Assembly: GCA_030770535.1 (NCBI GenBank)
Contig: JASVEC010000024.1
Coordinates: 372,001 to 436,000, forward strand
From: Batkoa obscura
Lineage: Eukaryota; Entomophthoromycota; Entomophthoromycetes; Entomophthorales; Batkoaceae
Direction of reading: 5' to 3'
Length of the DNA stretch: 64,000 nt
Under the pieces are notes generated by a model that had not been told where the DNA came from, did no database searches, and worked only from the letters and a program-made list of their open reading frames with translations. The first letter of the stretch is position 1. The number at the start of each line of letters is the position of its first letter. Shown here piece after piece: positions 35,701-47,589 of the stretch. Made by a program: the position numbers and the translations under genes.

Positions 35701-38700
35701 AATTTATTATTGGTATAAGGCATTACCTTTAAATCTTCTTCTGGTACTTGAAAACATTTACGATAGTAATCCCTTACAATAAATCCTCGAATTTTAGCTT
35801 GTAATTCAATAACTTGATTACTATGAAAATGCATTTCTGATAAACAATAAGTCCATTTTCTTTGTACTAAAATCCGCCTTGATAAGGCTTGAAATTTATA
35901 TAAATGATCAAAGAAACCTTCAGCTTGGGCTCTTGCTTCTAGTACTTTAGGTAAAAATTGATGACGAATTAATACTTTTCGTGCTACTGCTTGAATCTGT
36001 TGAACTAATTGAATATCAATACATTCTCTAATTGTACGAATTTGATAAATAGGTTCCATAGTATACAATCGAGTTAAACAACCTCTACCAATGGCTTGTA
36101 ATGCTTTAATTGATGTTTGATATTGTTTTAATTGATTATCTAATTCTTTCTTTCTTTTTCTTTGTTGTATACCACGAACATAACTTTGTGCCATTACTAT
36201 AAAAGGTTCATACCTTTCCCATTCAAATGGTATTTCTTCTTCTTTATTATCATTATTATTTAAATCTCTTGAATCTTCAATTAAGATAGTATCAAATGAA
36301 TAAGATTCTAATTCTAATTTTGGGTTGTTTTGTTGAGTATCAATTTGTTTTATTACTTTTTCTTCAATTTGATTATCTAGACTTTCTGAATTAGGTGATA
36401 GTGTATAAATTAAACTATTTGCTTTAGTAACTGCTAATTCTGATGCTTTATTTCCAATATTATCATCTGATTCTAAATCTAATATTTCTTCTTCTGTTTT
36501 TGGTGAATTAGTCAAATCACTATCTAGTTTTAACATAGGTACTCCTGGACTTGAATTAGAACTACTACTTCCCTTATCAGTGGATATATCAAAACTCAAT
36601 TCAACTATCTTTTCCTTTACTAACTCTTGATTCTTTAATTTATCATCCTCCTTAATCTCTTTTTTAATAATTTTAGTTTCCAATTTAGGCTGATATCTTC
36701 TTTCACTACTAATAGCATTATTACCATTATTATTATCATTACTATTACTACTATTACTACTACTATTATTATTATTATTACTCCCATTAAATTGATCTGA
36801 TAAAATAGTTTTCCTATTTGAAGTATTGTTTTGTTTATCTAATTTTTGATCCATATTGTTAATAAATTTAGCAAATTTCGATGATAAAGAATCAGAACCG
36901 TTTAATCTTAAACTTGAAGCTGGTGATGTTTGAGTAGTTTTTATATTGGCATCATAAGTTTGAGTAGTTGCAAAGGTCATCCTTGATACTCCTTTGGGAC
37001 CATGACGTAATGAACTAGATTGTTTAATTAGACTCAAATTCATACTAGATCCTTTAGAAGGTAATGTTTTTAAGCCATATAATTTTTGATAATCTCTTAT
37101 CGGTTTTTTACTTAAGCTGTCACTATTTGAAGATACACTAGATTTAAATTTAGATTTATCTTTATCTTCTGTTATTATACTAGAGGAAGTTAGCTCAACT
37201 CGACTGGTGGTACTATTAGTATAGGTACTACTGCTTGAAAGTTTATTTAAATTTAAAGTGTTAGGTTTATCTTCTAAACTTTGATCTGAATTCTTTGAAT
37301 TCTTCAAAGTATCTTCATTACTCAATGAGGACTTCTTAATTGAATCAATAAATAATTTCTTTTTATTATTACCTCTTAATAAACCACCTTTATATTTTTG
37401 TTTGTTAATAATAGTTGAATCCTTTTTAAACTCTTGAATCCTTTTTAATATAGATTCCGATTTTAAATTTTTGACTAGAGTAGTACTTTGACTGGATGGT
37501 ATACTTTTAAATTGAAAATTTTGAAAAATAGAGCCATTGTAACTATTTGAAGATGGACTTATCATTGATTGTTTAGATTGAACTTCTTTTGCTGTAATAA
37601 AACTAGCATCATCAGGTGAAGTATCTCTATTTGGACTAGATAATTGATCATTAATTTTAGGTTCTAAGTTTAAAGCAACAGGTACTTTCTTTATTATTAT
37701 TGATTTAGTATCACTATCTGAAGTAGTAGAAGTATTAATTTTAGCTTCATCTAATCGCATTTGGAATTTTCTTGATTTTCTTTTGCCAACTACTCGATAG
37801 CTGGCTGTTGATAACTTTGGACTATTACTTTTTAATGTTGAATTTGGGTTTTTATATGTTATATGAGACAATATTGAACGAGATTGTTTAGATTTAGAAT
37901 TCAAGCTATTACTTAATCCAATACTTTTACTTGAATTGAGATTAAGTGCCAACGGTGATGAATTTAATGTAGATGGATTAGAACGAGAAGTTGATTTAAC
38001 ATTAAATTCCTTATTCTTATAAGATAATCCTAAATTAGGTTTAAAAGTAACATCAGTAAATCCATTTTTAATTAAGTTAATAGCTGAATTAGTAGTCAAT
38101 GTAGCTGTATGAGAAGGAATCATTCTTATTGATTTATTTCGAATACTATTATTGTTGGATTTTTTACCGCTTTTACTTATACTTCCTTCCTTTCTGAATT
38201 TAGTTTTCAAGCTATTTTTAAGTGTACTACTCTTCTTTTTAATTCTTAATGAGGCTGTACCTTCCATAGCTCTACTTAGATCATAACTTACATTTAAAAA
38301 GGCTGGAAAATGATATCCATTTATATCCAACTCTTTTTTAGTTAATTGTAGTTGATCATCTAAAATAAAACAAAAAGTTAATAAGTATATTCTTAAAATA
38401 TAAGATTTAATAAAATTACCAGTGAAATCTAAATAACCAACTAAATCCTGAATATTAGTAGTGAGTCCTTTTTTATAAAGTAAATGACTAATTAATAAAT
38501 TAATTATTATTGTTATTATTGCTATTATTATTTATAGGTTACCTAAGAGCATGGATACAATAAATCACTTTAGGTATATTTTTACGAGAATAAAGATCCG
38601 TTAATTCAAACAAGAAGACCTAAGAATACAATAAGTCTAAATATACATTTTTCAAATAACCAACATTACCTGAGGTAAACCGATAGCTTTACAAGCTTCC

Positions 38701-39119
38701 AAGAAAAAATGGATATTATCAGAATGTTTATATGTTAGTTTTTCACCAAAATAAATTTTTTTAACTGAAGTAGGATGAAATATTTTGGCTAATTTAGCTA
38801 ACAAAATGCCATTCTGTAAACTAAAACCTTCAAAATCAATCTCTTCAATTTCGATTTCTAAACAAGTTTCCAACCATTGTTTAGCTTCTGATAAATGACA
38901 TAAATATTCATAGGCTTGTAAATGACTTCGTTCAATTTCCATCCAATTTTTTTTATAAGAACGTGTATCATATAAGGGTAATTCAGAACCACATGGACTC
39001 AATTTTAACGGTGTTATTAACTGATTGATCGACGTCCCCGAATGTTTTTGTAATCGCATTCGTCCACTCATCCCCTGTACGCTGGGATCTTCGAAAATGG
39101 AGGTGACTTTAGAATCCAT
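32737..39119 (-). CDS. IQG1: IQGAP family protein (Iqg1/Rng2/Cyk1 type)
   Basis: A scaffold of the cytokinetic actomyosin ring. From the start MDSKVTSIFEDPSVQGMSGR, a calponin-homology domain runs ERSHLQAYEYLCHLSEAKQW...GILLAKLAKIFHP...YKHSDNIHFFLEACKAIGLP (about residues 60-180 over three exons). A long Ser/Asn/Lys-rich, disordered-looking stretch of some 600 residues follows. Then five IQ motifs occur, such as ALQAIGRGCLTR, IQAVARKVLIRHQF, FQALSRRILVQRKW and LQAKIRGFIVRDYYRK. The Ras-GAP-related domain has NPVFIKLAVHYNRG, LRDLLQPIIQQIL and GHLVYYRYINPAIVAPE. The RasGAP C-terminal domain ends GRKLPGEDTIISLESLLQAQ...HFINKKFYI. The GAP domain lacks an obvious arginine finger, as usual for IQGAPs. 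About eight introns. The order is canonical; the large insert is unusual. Confidence 0.93.
36780..38330 (-). other. Low-complexity Ser/Asn/Lys insert of IQGAP
   Basis: This part of the IQGAP exon encodes a disordered-looking region between the CH and IQ domains. It has repeated SK, SxxS and KKS motifs and a poly-Ser/Asn tract, with many basic and phospho-acceptor residues and no recognised domain. It is uninterrupted coding sequence. Confidence 0.7.
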
Positions 39120-40239
39120 GACAGATATTTTTATGATTGATAATGTTTATTAGTTATTAGTTAGTTATATTTGCATACACTTTGAAAGTTGAGTTGATGT
39201 GCTTTTTAATGATTTAAAATAGTATGATATGTTGTATGATTTGTTAAAGCTTTATAAATTCTAATTCTAATATATATGAAATAATGGTTTAATAGATCAA
39301 CTATAATATCTAAAATAAAATAAAATAAAATAAAAATAAAATAAAATAAAATAATAAAAAGAAATAAAGAAATAAAGAAATAAAAATTAATAATATGACA
39401 ATACTAATAATAAATAAATCAACAAATTTAAATAGTCAATAAAACTTATTGACATGTTATGAATTTTGAGCATTATTTTTATTAACGTTAGCCATTTTTT
39501 CTAAGAAATTTTCTTTAAGCACATTTTTTTTGTTGATTGATTTATAACGGTAAATTTCAATGAGTCTCTTAAAATAGTAAATTAGTTAAAATTTTGTGCA
39601 TTTTTGTTAAAATTAAATCACTTTACAGCTGCAGAATTTGGTTAAATCACGTTGCTTCTTTTTGTGGCGTAAATTAGTTATGATTTTGTAAAAAAATACG
39701 TTGTTGAAAAAAGAGTTTCTAAATTGAATTTTTAATAGCATTGTATAATTGAGATAATATAAATTTTTTGAGATTAGGTATAGACCCAGTTTCTTTGGCT
39801 TTTACTATTATATTAGAGAAGATTTAATTCATCATTTTTTTAATGTTAACAAATTATAACTCCCTATTTGTACTTGAAATAAAAGTTATTCAATTCATTT
39901 TTAAATGTTTATTAACTTACAACCTCCTACACTTATATTCTAATACAAAATCTACCAATTTTGATTTTCTATTAAAGATTTAAAAATATTTTGTTTCCTC
40001 CTTCTATTTACATACTTATGTTTTGAGATAAATATTAATCCAAGTCTAATTTCTTATATTATATATTATAAAGGTCATAAAAGAGCTTAGCTCCCGGCTA
40101 TTTTAACTTATTACAAAATCTTAAATCATTCAATCAAAAAGCTAATTTATTGTTTAAATTACTAAGCTATAAAAGCTACAATACAGATTATAAAAAAAAT
40201 TCAATGCTACATGGCACAAAATATTCCTCAAAAAATAAA
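39120..40239. other. Intergenic, with simple repeats
   Basis: The 5' flank of IQGAP and 3' flank of histone H1. It holds (AAAAT)n at about 39311-39353 and a GAAATAAA-type run at about 39359-39384. Nothing else recognised. Confidence 0.6.
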
Positions 40240-40884
40240 TTATTTCTTTCCCCTGCTTCTAGTAGCTGGTTTCTTAGTGGGGGTACCTTTAGGTGTGGAT
40301 TGCTTGGTAGTAGCTGTTTTCTTTGATACGGTTTTCTTAACTGGAGTAGCTTTCTTTGGTGCAGCTACTGGTGCTTTCCTGGTAGCTGGTGCTTTTCTAG
40401 TAGAAGCTACTTTAGATTTAGCTACAGCTACTTTCTTTTTACTAACTACTGGCTTCTTTGCTACTGGTTTTTTAGCAACTGGTTTTTTAGCTACGGGTTT
40501 CTTAGCTACGGGTTTTTTGGTTACAGCAGCTGTTTTTGGTGCAGCCTTATCTTTAGAAGTTTTCTTAAAACGTTGACCTATATAGATTAATATCTAAGTT
40601 AATAAATTAAAAAAGAAAAAAGCTACCATCTTGAACTAAGCTACCATTTTCAGTACCACGTTTTAATGCCAATCGAATGTTGGTTTTAGCAATTTTATCT
40701 TCCACTTTATAAGATTCAACAATGTATTTATGAATGGCTGGACGAGAACAACCTTTACGATCTTTGATATTTGTTATAGCTTCCTAACATTATTAGATTA
40801 ATTTTACAGCATATAATAACTACTTACACTAATCATCTCAAGATAAGTTGGACGACCGGACTTTGATACAGACTTGGCTACCAT
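40240..40884 (-). CDS. Linker histone H1
   Basis: A linker histone: winged-helix globular domain followed by a basic tail. Three exons. Exon 1 encodes MVAKSVSKSGRPTYLEMIS, exon 2 EAITNIKDRKGCSRPAIHKY...VEDKIAKTNIRLALKRGTEN and GSLVQD, and exon 3 GQRFKKTSKDK and the tail. The globular core (residues about 9-80) has the classic H15 pattern P-T-Y-x-E-M-I, S-R-x-A-I-x-K-Y-I and the basic-hydrophobic wing region. The tail repeats KKPVA five times, then Lys/Ala/Pro/Thr mixtures ending RSRGKK; these could be phosphorylated or methylated in the usual manner. The reverse strand of the repeats yields an unreal hydrophobic ORF. One gene copy seen. Confidence 0.95.
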
Positions 40885-41986
40885 AATGTTATTAATTTAA
40901 AATTTGAAGTTTAAAAAAGTTTTATAAAAATACTTCAATTTTTCCTAATTTTATTGTTTATATAATTTTTTCCACTCATTTTTTGTAATCCAAAGCTAGA
41001 TCAACTGAAAGTTGTTCAATTTGAATTTGACCGATTCAAATAATAGCCAATAAAAAGCTGAGTTGGACTCGAGTTTTAGGTACTTTATGCTACTTAATTT
41101 ACCTAAATTTCTTTCAATTCAAACTTAATTAATTTTTAAAGCGTCAGCTTTTTTTAGCAAATTACTTATTATGATTGGATAATTTTTCAATATTCTTCAA
41201 TTTAAAAATTGGACATAAAATATCAAACACGAACTTTGAAGGTCGCGTTCTATCAATGGTAGCAGTATATACAGAGTGTATAAATATCATTCATAATTTA
41301 TTTGTTTTATTCAATTTTAAAGTTTGAAGGAATATGCTTAAAAAATATTGGATTTCAAAAGCTTCTCCACATGGCTTTATAAGGTATTAAAGTTAATGAC
41401 TTAAAATATACATAATCAGAAAGTAAGACACCTCTATCTTTAAGGCCAAATAGCGTTACCAATAGTATAAATAATACCCTACGTATTATATATATAATTA
41501 TAGATATACATTTGGAGAATATAATGGCTTGTTTTCCTACCAAATTTTTATAACTAAAATTCGATATAATATCACTTTAAACTTTATTTTAAAACAATTC
41601 AAAATTATAGTTGAATTTAAATTTTCAAAAATCTATTATTGTCTACTTTTAATTGAAACAGTCTATAAATATTATAATTTAATATTATAGTTTAGGTTAG
41701 TTTAATGCCAAAATCCTATAGAATTAATGCCAATATAAAATTATCAGCCTCTAAAGCACTAATCTATTATCATCTTTACTTCCCCATCTACTGCTTTATC
41801 ATCTCCTCAATTTTTTTTCATTTTTTATTTTAGAACTAAAACTGGAAGTTGATTGGCTCTTACAAAAAAAGTAAAATAGCTATTTTCGAAATATTTTATA
41901 AGCAAAGCATAATTTTATAAAATAATAAATAGTAATAAAATTTATATTAAATCAATTGATTAAGTTTATTAATTAATTTATTTAAC
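40885..41986. other. Intergenic, no gene seen
   Basis: The 5' flank of histone H1 and 3' flank of the transporter gene. A 62-codon minus-strand ORF (41355-41543) is hydrophobic but has no family resemblance and no support. No MITE recognised. Confidence 0.45.
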
Positions 41987-43576
41987 CTAATGCCCACCTA
42001 CTGTAGGAACAACATTATCTTTTAAAGGAATATGTTTAAGAAATAGAGTAGAGATAAAAGATAATGCAGCATAAGGGATCATAGAGAGATATAAATATTT
42101 GAAAGCGAGACAGTAAGCTTCAAAAACTAAATGCTGTTGTTGGTCTGATAATGTACGAATATTTGCAATAGAGCTTAAAATAAATTTAGGGTCAATAGTA
42201 GGAATCAATTCGGTCAATCCAGAAGCTAAACGATTGTTAAATACTGCTCCTTGAATTGCTAATCCAAACAACCCTCCTAATAAATTACTAAAATAAACCA
42301 TAGAAGTAGAAAGAGCAATGTCTTCTGTTGTTGAAGCTGCTTGTGCAACCATTACATTATTTTGATAGCATAAACCAACACCAATACCATTGATAAGTGC
42401 ATATATAATTTCTTCTGCTCGTGTTAAATCTACTCTAAAAAGAGCACCAAATAAACTAGCACCAATAACTTGGATAGCACCAGCAATAATCGAAAGGAAA
42501 CGATATTTTCCGGTTTTTGTGGTAATTGCACCAGTAACAAAATTACAAGCAACAGCACCTAATAATAAAGGTAAAAGTTCTAAACCTGCATTGGTGGCAT
42601 TTTGACCTTTTACTACTTGATAATAAATTGGTAAATAATAAATTGATACCATAAGTAATGCACCAATAAAAAAGGAAGTGATATAAGCTGAAATAGTATT
42701 ACGGTTTAAAATCCTACCAGGTACGATGGGTTCTTTAGCTACTTTAACTTCAACATATACGAAAATAATTAAAAATACTACTGCTAATACTAAAGTCACA
42801 ATAACTGGAGCTGAAATCCATTCATATTCGGCACCTCCCCAAGTAAGTCCCAATACCAAACAAATAGTAAAGCAAGTTAAAGTAAAAGCTCCAAGGAAAT
42901 CAATTCGTTTGAGCTTGTCGCTTATTTTTCCTTGTGGAATAGGAAGATCTAAAAAGAAGACTACAACTAAAATAGTTATAGCACAAATTGGGATATTGAT
43001 ATAAAATGCCCATCTCCAAGTGACATGATCTGTAAATGCACCGCCGATTAAAGGTCCAATAATTGATGCAATAGCAAAAATACCACCAGCTAAAGCTAAA
43101 AACATACCTCGTTTTCTTGGTGGAATAATATCGGACATAATAATTACTGATAAAGAATAGAGACCACCACCACCTATCCCACTAATAGCACGAAATATAA
43201 CCAAAGTAATCATATCCGGTGCTGCTCCACAGACAATGGAACCAATAGTAAATATTGATAAAGCAAATAAGACAGTATATTTACGACCAAAGATATCAGA
43301 CAGTTTACCATACAAAGGTTGAAATGCAGTTGAAGTTAATAAATAAGAAGCCGCTACCCAAGTCACTAAATCTAAAGCTCCAAATTCCGAAACTATACTC
43401 GCCATAGCAGTTGAAACAATAGTGTTGTCTAATGAAGATATAAAAATAGATAACACTAAACCAAAGATTAAGGCATTTAATTTTAAGCCTGATAGTTTGG
43501 GTTGTTCAATATTATTTCCTGTTTCAGTTGATTTTTCATTTATTGTAAAAGCATCTTCAATATTGGCAGGATCCAT
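41987..43576 (-). CDS. MFS drug:H+ antiporter, DHA2 (14-TM) family
   Basis: A proton-driven exporter of the major facilitator DHA2 family, probably plasma or vacuolar membrane. The single-exon, 529-residue protein has fourteen hydrophobic helices. Motif A after TM2 reads YGKLSDIFGRKYTVLFAL. Motif C appears as GGIFAIASIIGPLIGGAF, with HVTWRWAFYINIPI after it. LDNTIVSTAMASIVSEFGAL (TM1 motif D1, LDxTIVNVALP-like) is at about residue 48, so both drug-antiporter signatures are present. Relatives in fungi export drugs, amino acids (Vba type) or siderophores; substrate cannot be told here. Unlike most genes here, it has no introns, a possible sign of recent acquisition or retroposition, but composition matches neighbours. 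Confidence 0.93.
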   Translation of the reverse strand: MDPANIEDAFTINEKSTETGNNIEQPKLSGLKLNALIFGLVLSIFISSLDNTIVSTAMASIVSEFGALDLVTWVAASYLLTSTAFQPLYGKLSDIFGRKYTVLFALSIFTIGSIVCGAAPDMITLVIFRAISGIGGGGLYSLSVIIMSDIIPPRKRGMFLALAGGIFAIASIIGPLIGGAFTDHVTWRWAFYINIPICAITILVVVFFLDLPIPQGKISDKLKRIDFLGAFTLTCFTICLVLGLTWGGAEYEWISAPVIVTLVLAVVFLIIFVYVEVKVAKEPIVPGRILNRNTISAYITSFFIGALLMVSIYYLPIYYQVVKGQNATNAGLELLPLLLGAVACNFVTGAITTKTGKYRFLSIIAGAIQVIGASLFGALFRVDLTRAEEIIYALINGIGVGLCYQNNVMVAQAASTTEDIALSTSMVYFSNLLGGLFGLAIQGAVFNNRLASGLTELIPTIDPKFILSSIANIRTLSDQQQHLVFEAYCLAFKYLYLSMIPYAALSFISTLFLKHIPLKDNVVPTVGGH

Positions 43577-44572
43577 TTTAGTTTGATGGCTAATTTAAAA
43601 GCAAAAAGTTTACCAGTTTCAAAATCAATCTCTTTTATAGTTTTTTAATTTATATTATTAATTTTATTCTTATTGTTTTTACTTTAACATGTCAAAGGAG
43701 TTCAATTCCTGTAGAATATTTTGCTTAGAATTCCCGATAACAAGCTAATCTTAGTAAGTTTAATTAGTTGTTCTTGATTGGAGAATTTGGGGTATTAAAT
43801 TAATCAAATATCAATAAAAATAAAATAGAGTTCTATTATATTAGGCTTATTATATTTTTATTATGAATTCATTATTAATTCTTTTTATATTAAAATAGGG
43901 GATTGTATTTTTATGTAGTAATTTAGAATTGCTATTTCCAATGATCTAATATAAATATTTAATTTTTAATTAAGTTTTATCCAAATGAGTTGCGTTAATT
44001 AACTTATTCCTTAAGTTTATCCCTTTAAATTACCCTTGTATTTCAAATAGTCGCTTTAGATTAACAATAATTTTATGCATCAACTGTGTTTTTTATATTT
44101 ATTTATAGTAGGTTGTAATATATTTTATTTAACATAAAAAAGAACATTTTGGGTGATAATTGAATATTTCTAAAAATAAAATATCTCAATACTTTAACCA
44201 TTTTTGTCTATTTTCTGAAAACATACTTATTCCTGTGAACAAGTAATGAATTTATCTTAAAGAAAAGCTAAAGAAATTTCATTAATAAGACTCAATTGAA
44301 GATTTCTAATGAAAACGATAAAATGGCGGCCCATTGGAAGTCGTTGCATTTTTTGGTGGTAACTTTAATCGAATGCTCATCCTCTTATTTAATCAGAGCC
44401 ATCCATTTCAAGAAAAGAACCTAAATAGGGATTTTTATGTTTTGTAATTTTATAATCAAGTAAATTATTAAATCAATTATCAGAAAATGTACTATGGCAA
44501 AAATCTAACAAAAGAACTACCTTCAATATAATTCCTTCTTTAAGCATTTAGTATATAAGTTGAACAATTTCC
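43577..44572. other. Intergenic, no gene seen
   Basis: The 5' flank of the transporter gene. AT-rich with no MITE. The patch ATGGCGGCCCATTGGAAG near 44325 is more GC-rich than its surroundings but unexplained. Confidence 0.4.
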
Positions 44573-45226
44573 CTAACATTTAATATTACTAATATGGTCC
44601 ATGTATTTACTCAAATTACAATATTCCAATTGACTTTGGCTATTTATAGACAAAAAGCATAAAGTTTCTAGACAAAAATAAAGATTGATGTTAGTTGATA
44701 CAAGATGATTTCCAACTAGATGGTTTTTATCTTTTAATTCAATATTAAGGTAACTTAATGAAGGTCCGAATAATTCACAAACTTTAGCTTCCATCTTTTA
44801 TCATAGGAATTATACCCAAGATAAGGCATTGAAGTTAGTACAATTATTGGAGAGATGTAAGATTCAGCAAAGAAGAGGTATTAATGAATTTTAGATCTTT
44901 CTTTAGTATTATTACCCAATAATGCGCTATTTTTCTTTTTGTAAGTTGTATGTGATAGCATAGTTGCAGACTCTGTTAACATTATACCATCTTTAGTTTC
45001 AAAAGCTGGAGTTTGGCCCAATGGGGATTTTGTTAAATATTTGGAAGTTATGTTGTTTATACCAAATAAAAAATTGGGGCAAGAATCTATTTCAATTTCA
45101 TTAAGTCTAACGATTGCGATAATTTTTCTATTCGAGAATTTTTTAGTTCTTCGTATAAACGCTATAAAGCATTATATGTATAATAACATAAATATAGTGT
45201 ACTAAACTTACACCGACTGATACCAT
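44573..45226 (-). pseudogene. eEF1B-gamma/GST-like pseudogene 1
   Basis: A decayed relative of the N-terminal GST-like domain of translation elongation factor 1B gamma. ATG at 45226 (MVSVG) precedes an intron-like GTAAG...TATAG, then shifted frames give SVYTKN, KIIAIVRLNEIEIDSCPNFL, FGINN..SKYLTKSPLGQTPAFE, TKDGIMLTESATM and FAESYISPI. The last stretch is ELFGPSLSYLNIELKDKNHL, VGNHLVSTNINLYF and LEYCNLSKYMDHISN. These follow eEF1B-gamma order (YTYPENxRAxK; F.FG.TN.TPE; KFPLGKVPAFE; ESNAI; LVG..TLADI). Several frame changes and stops interrupt it, and no C-terminal EF1G domain follows. A paralogue lies at 47590-48245. Confidence 0.75.
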
Positions 45227-45646
45227 AGCTGATTAATAATTAAAACCTCCATCTAATTAGTTATTTTAACTACTATTTATACTTACTTTATTGATAGTTA
45301 ATTCAAGTAAATTAAAGGTATGAAATATTAAAATTGGACTAGGTTGTTTTACTATCCAGTTGTTTTATCAATAAAGATTAAAATGAGGCTTTATTATATC
45401 ATCAACATAAAATTCAAAAGGTTGTTCATAATATCAATATAAGTTAACTCATATCTACACTATAAGCCATAGTTCAGTCTAATAATTTAATAAATTTTAT
45501 TATAAGGTTGAATGTTTGAACATATCAAAGCTCCTATTTTTCTTTTTTATCTTAGTTGCTCTTTAATAAATACGGAAAGCATTCGATTTTGTTAGTAAAT
45601 CCTTGAATGAAAACATATTTTAAAAAAGTCTTATCAAATATTATAT

Positions 45647-45745
45647 GAGTATGTATTTTTTTTTGTTTAAGAATTTTACTGATAGCCTTTCCACCGAAAT
45701 AACGCTTAAAAATGGAAGAAATAATGAAACTAAAAAAATACCCCC
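45647..45745 (-). mobile_element. MITE copy G (ATAT-flanked)
   Basis: 99 bp from GAGTATGTATTTTTTTTTG to AATACCCCC, ATAT at 45643-45646 and 45746-45749. One end eroded, the other intact. Confidence 0.85.
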
Positions 45746-46165
45746 ATATGGTATTTCTTACTATCTAAGTTGCGGTTTTTGTTAAAATCCTTCCCCGGTT
45801 CCCCAACAACTATTTTCTAGATTTTTGTTTTGTATTAGATCTTTTCATATCGTGACTGCCTTTTTTTGTTTCATTTCTTAAACAAAAAGAAATTAGAAAA
45901 TATTGGCTGAATGCTAAGCAAGAAAAGTTGACAATTAGTAAGAAATTATATGTTACATCCATAGGTTGAGGAATTGGAGATAAACGCACTGTCTCAGGAA
46001 ACCAAAAATTGTTTATTTTTCAAGACTGCAACTTTTTAACAATATAGCTTAACAATCAATTAAAAACGGATGGGTTTTTTAAATTATAAACCTGGTAAAT
46101 AATGTGTTCGGATCTTGAGCTTAAAATTAAAAAATTAGTTAAAATTAAAAAACATTTAATTATAT

Positions 46166-46258
46166 GAGGATGTTTTTTTTGATTTCATCACTTTTATATC
46201 TTTTAAGACCTATTTAAGTGGAAAGATTGTTAGTAAAATTCTCAAAAAATACATCCCC
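46166..46258 (+). mobile_element. MITE copy H (ATAT-flanked)
   Basis: 93 bp from GAGGATGTTTTTTTTGAT to AATACATCCCC, ATAT at 46162-46165 and 46259-46262. The central AGCGCT has become AGACCT. Confidence 0.87.
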
Positions 46259-46429
46259 ATATAACGTTTTTAAAGTATATTCTTATAATAAGAATTTTAT
46301 TATTTTTAGAAATTACTTATATATCAGGATAAAATAATAGTTTATTTATTTATGATTTATATCTGCAACTTAATTTAAACTTTTATTTTATTCTGATATA
46401 TAATTTCTAACTCATATAACCCTTTTTCT

Positions 46430-46920
46430 GTTGGAATTATCGCTTTCCTGCTAACGACTCTGGATTTGCTTCAATCTTACTGTTTATATTGAAGAATTCT
46501 TTCGAATTTTTTGTACTTTTCTACTATCTTTTTTGTGTAGCCAATCCTTTTACATTAATAGTTTCCTTTAACCTCTTTTTTGAGAAATAAACCCCTTAGC
46601 AATATTATAAGTAATATAATGTATATAGGTTGTTTTTTCTGTAGACAATCCTTGTTTGATGACCATTACATACAAATACATTTCATCTTATTCTTGAAGA
46701 CACACTTCTCCAGCTCTTATATTTCCTTTAGTTTTTTTCTCTTGATTAACAATGATTTTTTCGAAACCGCAACTTATAGATAACTCATTATTACCTTCCC
46801 TTGTACTCTTTTTCTATTTAATTAATAGCTTCAATAAACTCCTTTTAGCTTTTTTCTCAATTTTATAATATGACTGTTGATTACTATTGATTTGTTTATT
46901 ACTTACCTTTTTACCCATTA
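46430..46920 (-). pseudogene. Possible decayed ORF, unrecognised
   Basis: Reading the minus strand from an ATG near 46919, open pieces such as MGKKVSNKQINSNQQSYYKI and SISCGFEKIIVNQEKKTKGN, with IRAGEVCLQE, are separated by stops. They have coding-like character but no family I can name. It may be noise; kept as a weak call. Confidence 0.25.
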
Positions 46921-47391
46921 AGATTTAAAATTAAAATGGAATGAAACGTAATTTAAACTAAACACTAATGTTTTAATTTTGACATTAAGTAAAAAAATTT
47001 AAATATTTTAAACTATGTTTTGCTTCTTACCTGATGGAATACTATGTTATCTTTCCAATTTTATAAAGTCTGAAGTCCTAAGCTTTGTACATTTGCTTTT
47101 TTTGTTAACAATTATAACAAAAACAATAGTAACTTAAGCAATAATCTTAAATCATTGTTAACTATTTTATCTTTACTTCTTTCTAGGAATCTCTCTCTAA
47201 ATAGCAATACTTCACTAAATATACTAATAATAAATCGCAACATCCTTTTGTCTTACTATGTCGACGGTCTTTTGTCTATAAGATTAACATCTTATATTAT
47301 TAAATACTGGAACTAGAAAGATATTTCTATATGCAATAAAGCCTAAAAAAATTATAATCATAAAAATCAGACTGTTTCGAAAGCAATATAA

Positions 47392-47489
47392 GGGGATGTA
47401 TTTTTGTGTTTAAGAATTTTACTAATAGTTTTTCCACTCAAATAGCGCTTAAAAGATGGAAAAAGTAATGAAACCAAAAAAACACCCCC
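47392..47489 (-). mobile_element. MITE copy I with ATAA target duplication
   Basis: 98 bp from GGGGATGTATTTTTGTG to AACACCCCC. ATAA on both sides (47388-47391 and 47490-47493), same orientation, which fixes the element ends at GGGG/CCCC. Confidence 0.92.
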
Positions 47490-47589
47490 ATAAATTAAAA
47501 TAAATCCAATTTTGTTTAATGTAAACTCCTCCTTGCTCTTTTTGGATAAATTTAGGATACTTGTCCAAATATTTATTACCCCCTAGTAA

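Noticed and set aside
30427-39384. (ATTTT)n and (AAAAT)n tracts as centromere or origin
   Set aside because: Short isolated microsatellites are common in AT-rich DNA; nothing else supports either role.
40211-40576. + strand ORF of 121 aa, hydrophobic, with ATGFLATGFL repeats
   Set aside because: It is the antisense of the Lys/Ala/Pro repeats of histone H1, whose spliced minus-strand frame has a winged-helix domain.
41355-41543. 62-aa minus-strand hydrophobic ORF between H1 and the transporter
   Set aside because: No start context, motif or homologue recognised; length is expected by chance in such sequence.
44573-45226. Functional glutathione S-transferase gene
   Set aside because: Homologous blocks fall in different frames with intervening stops that no intron pattern explains.
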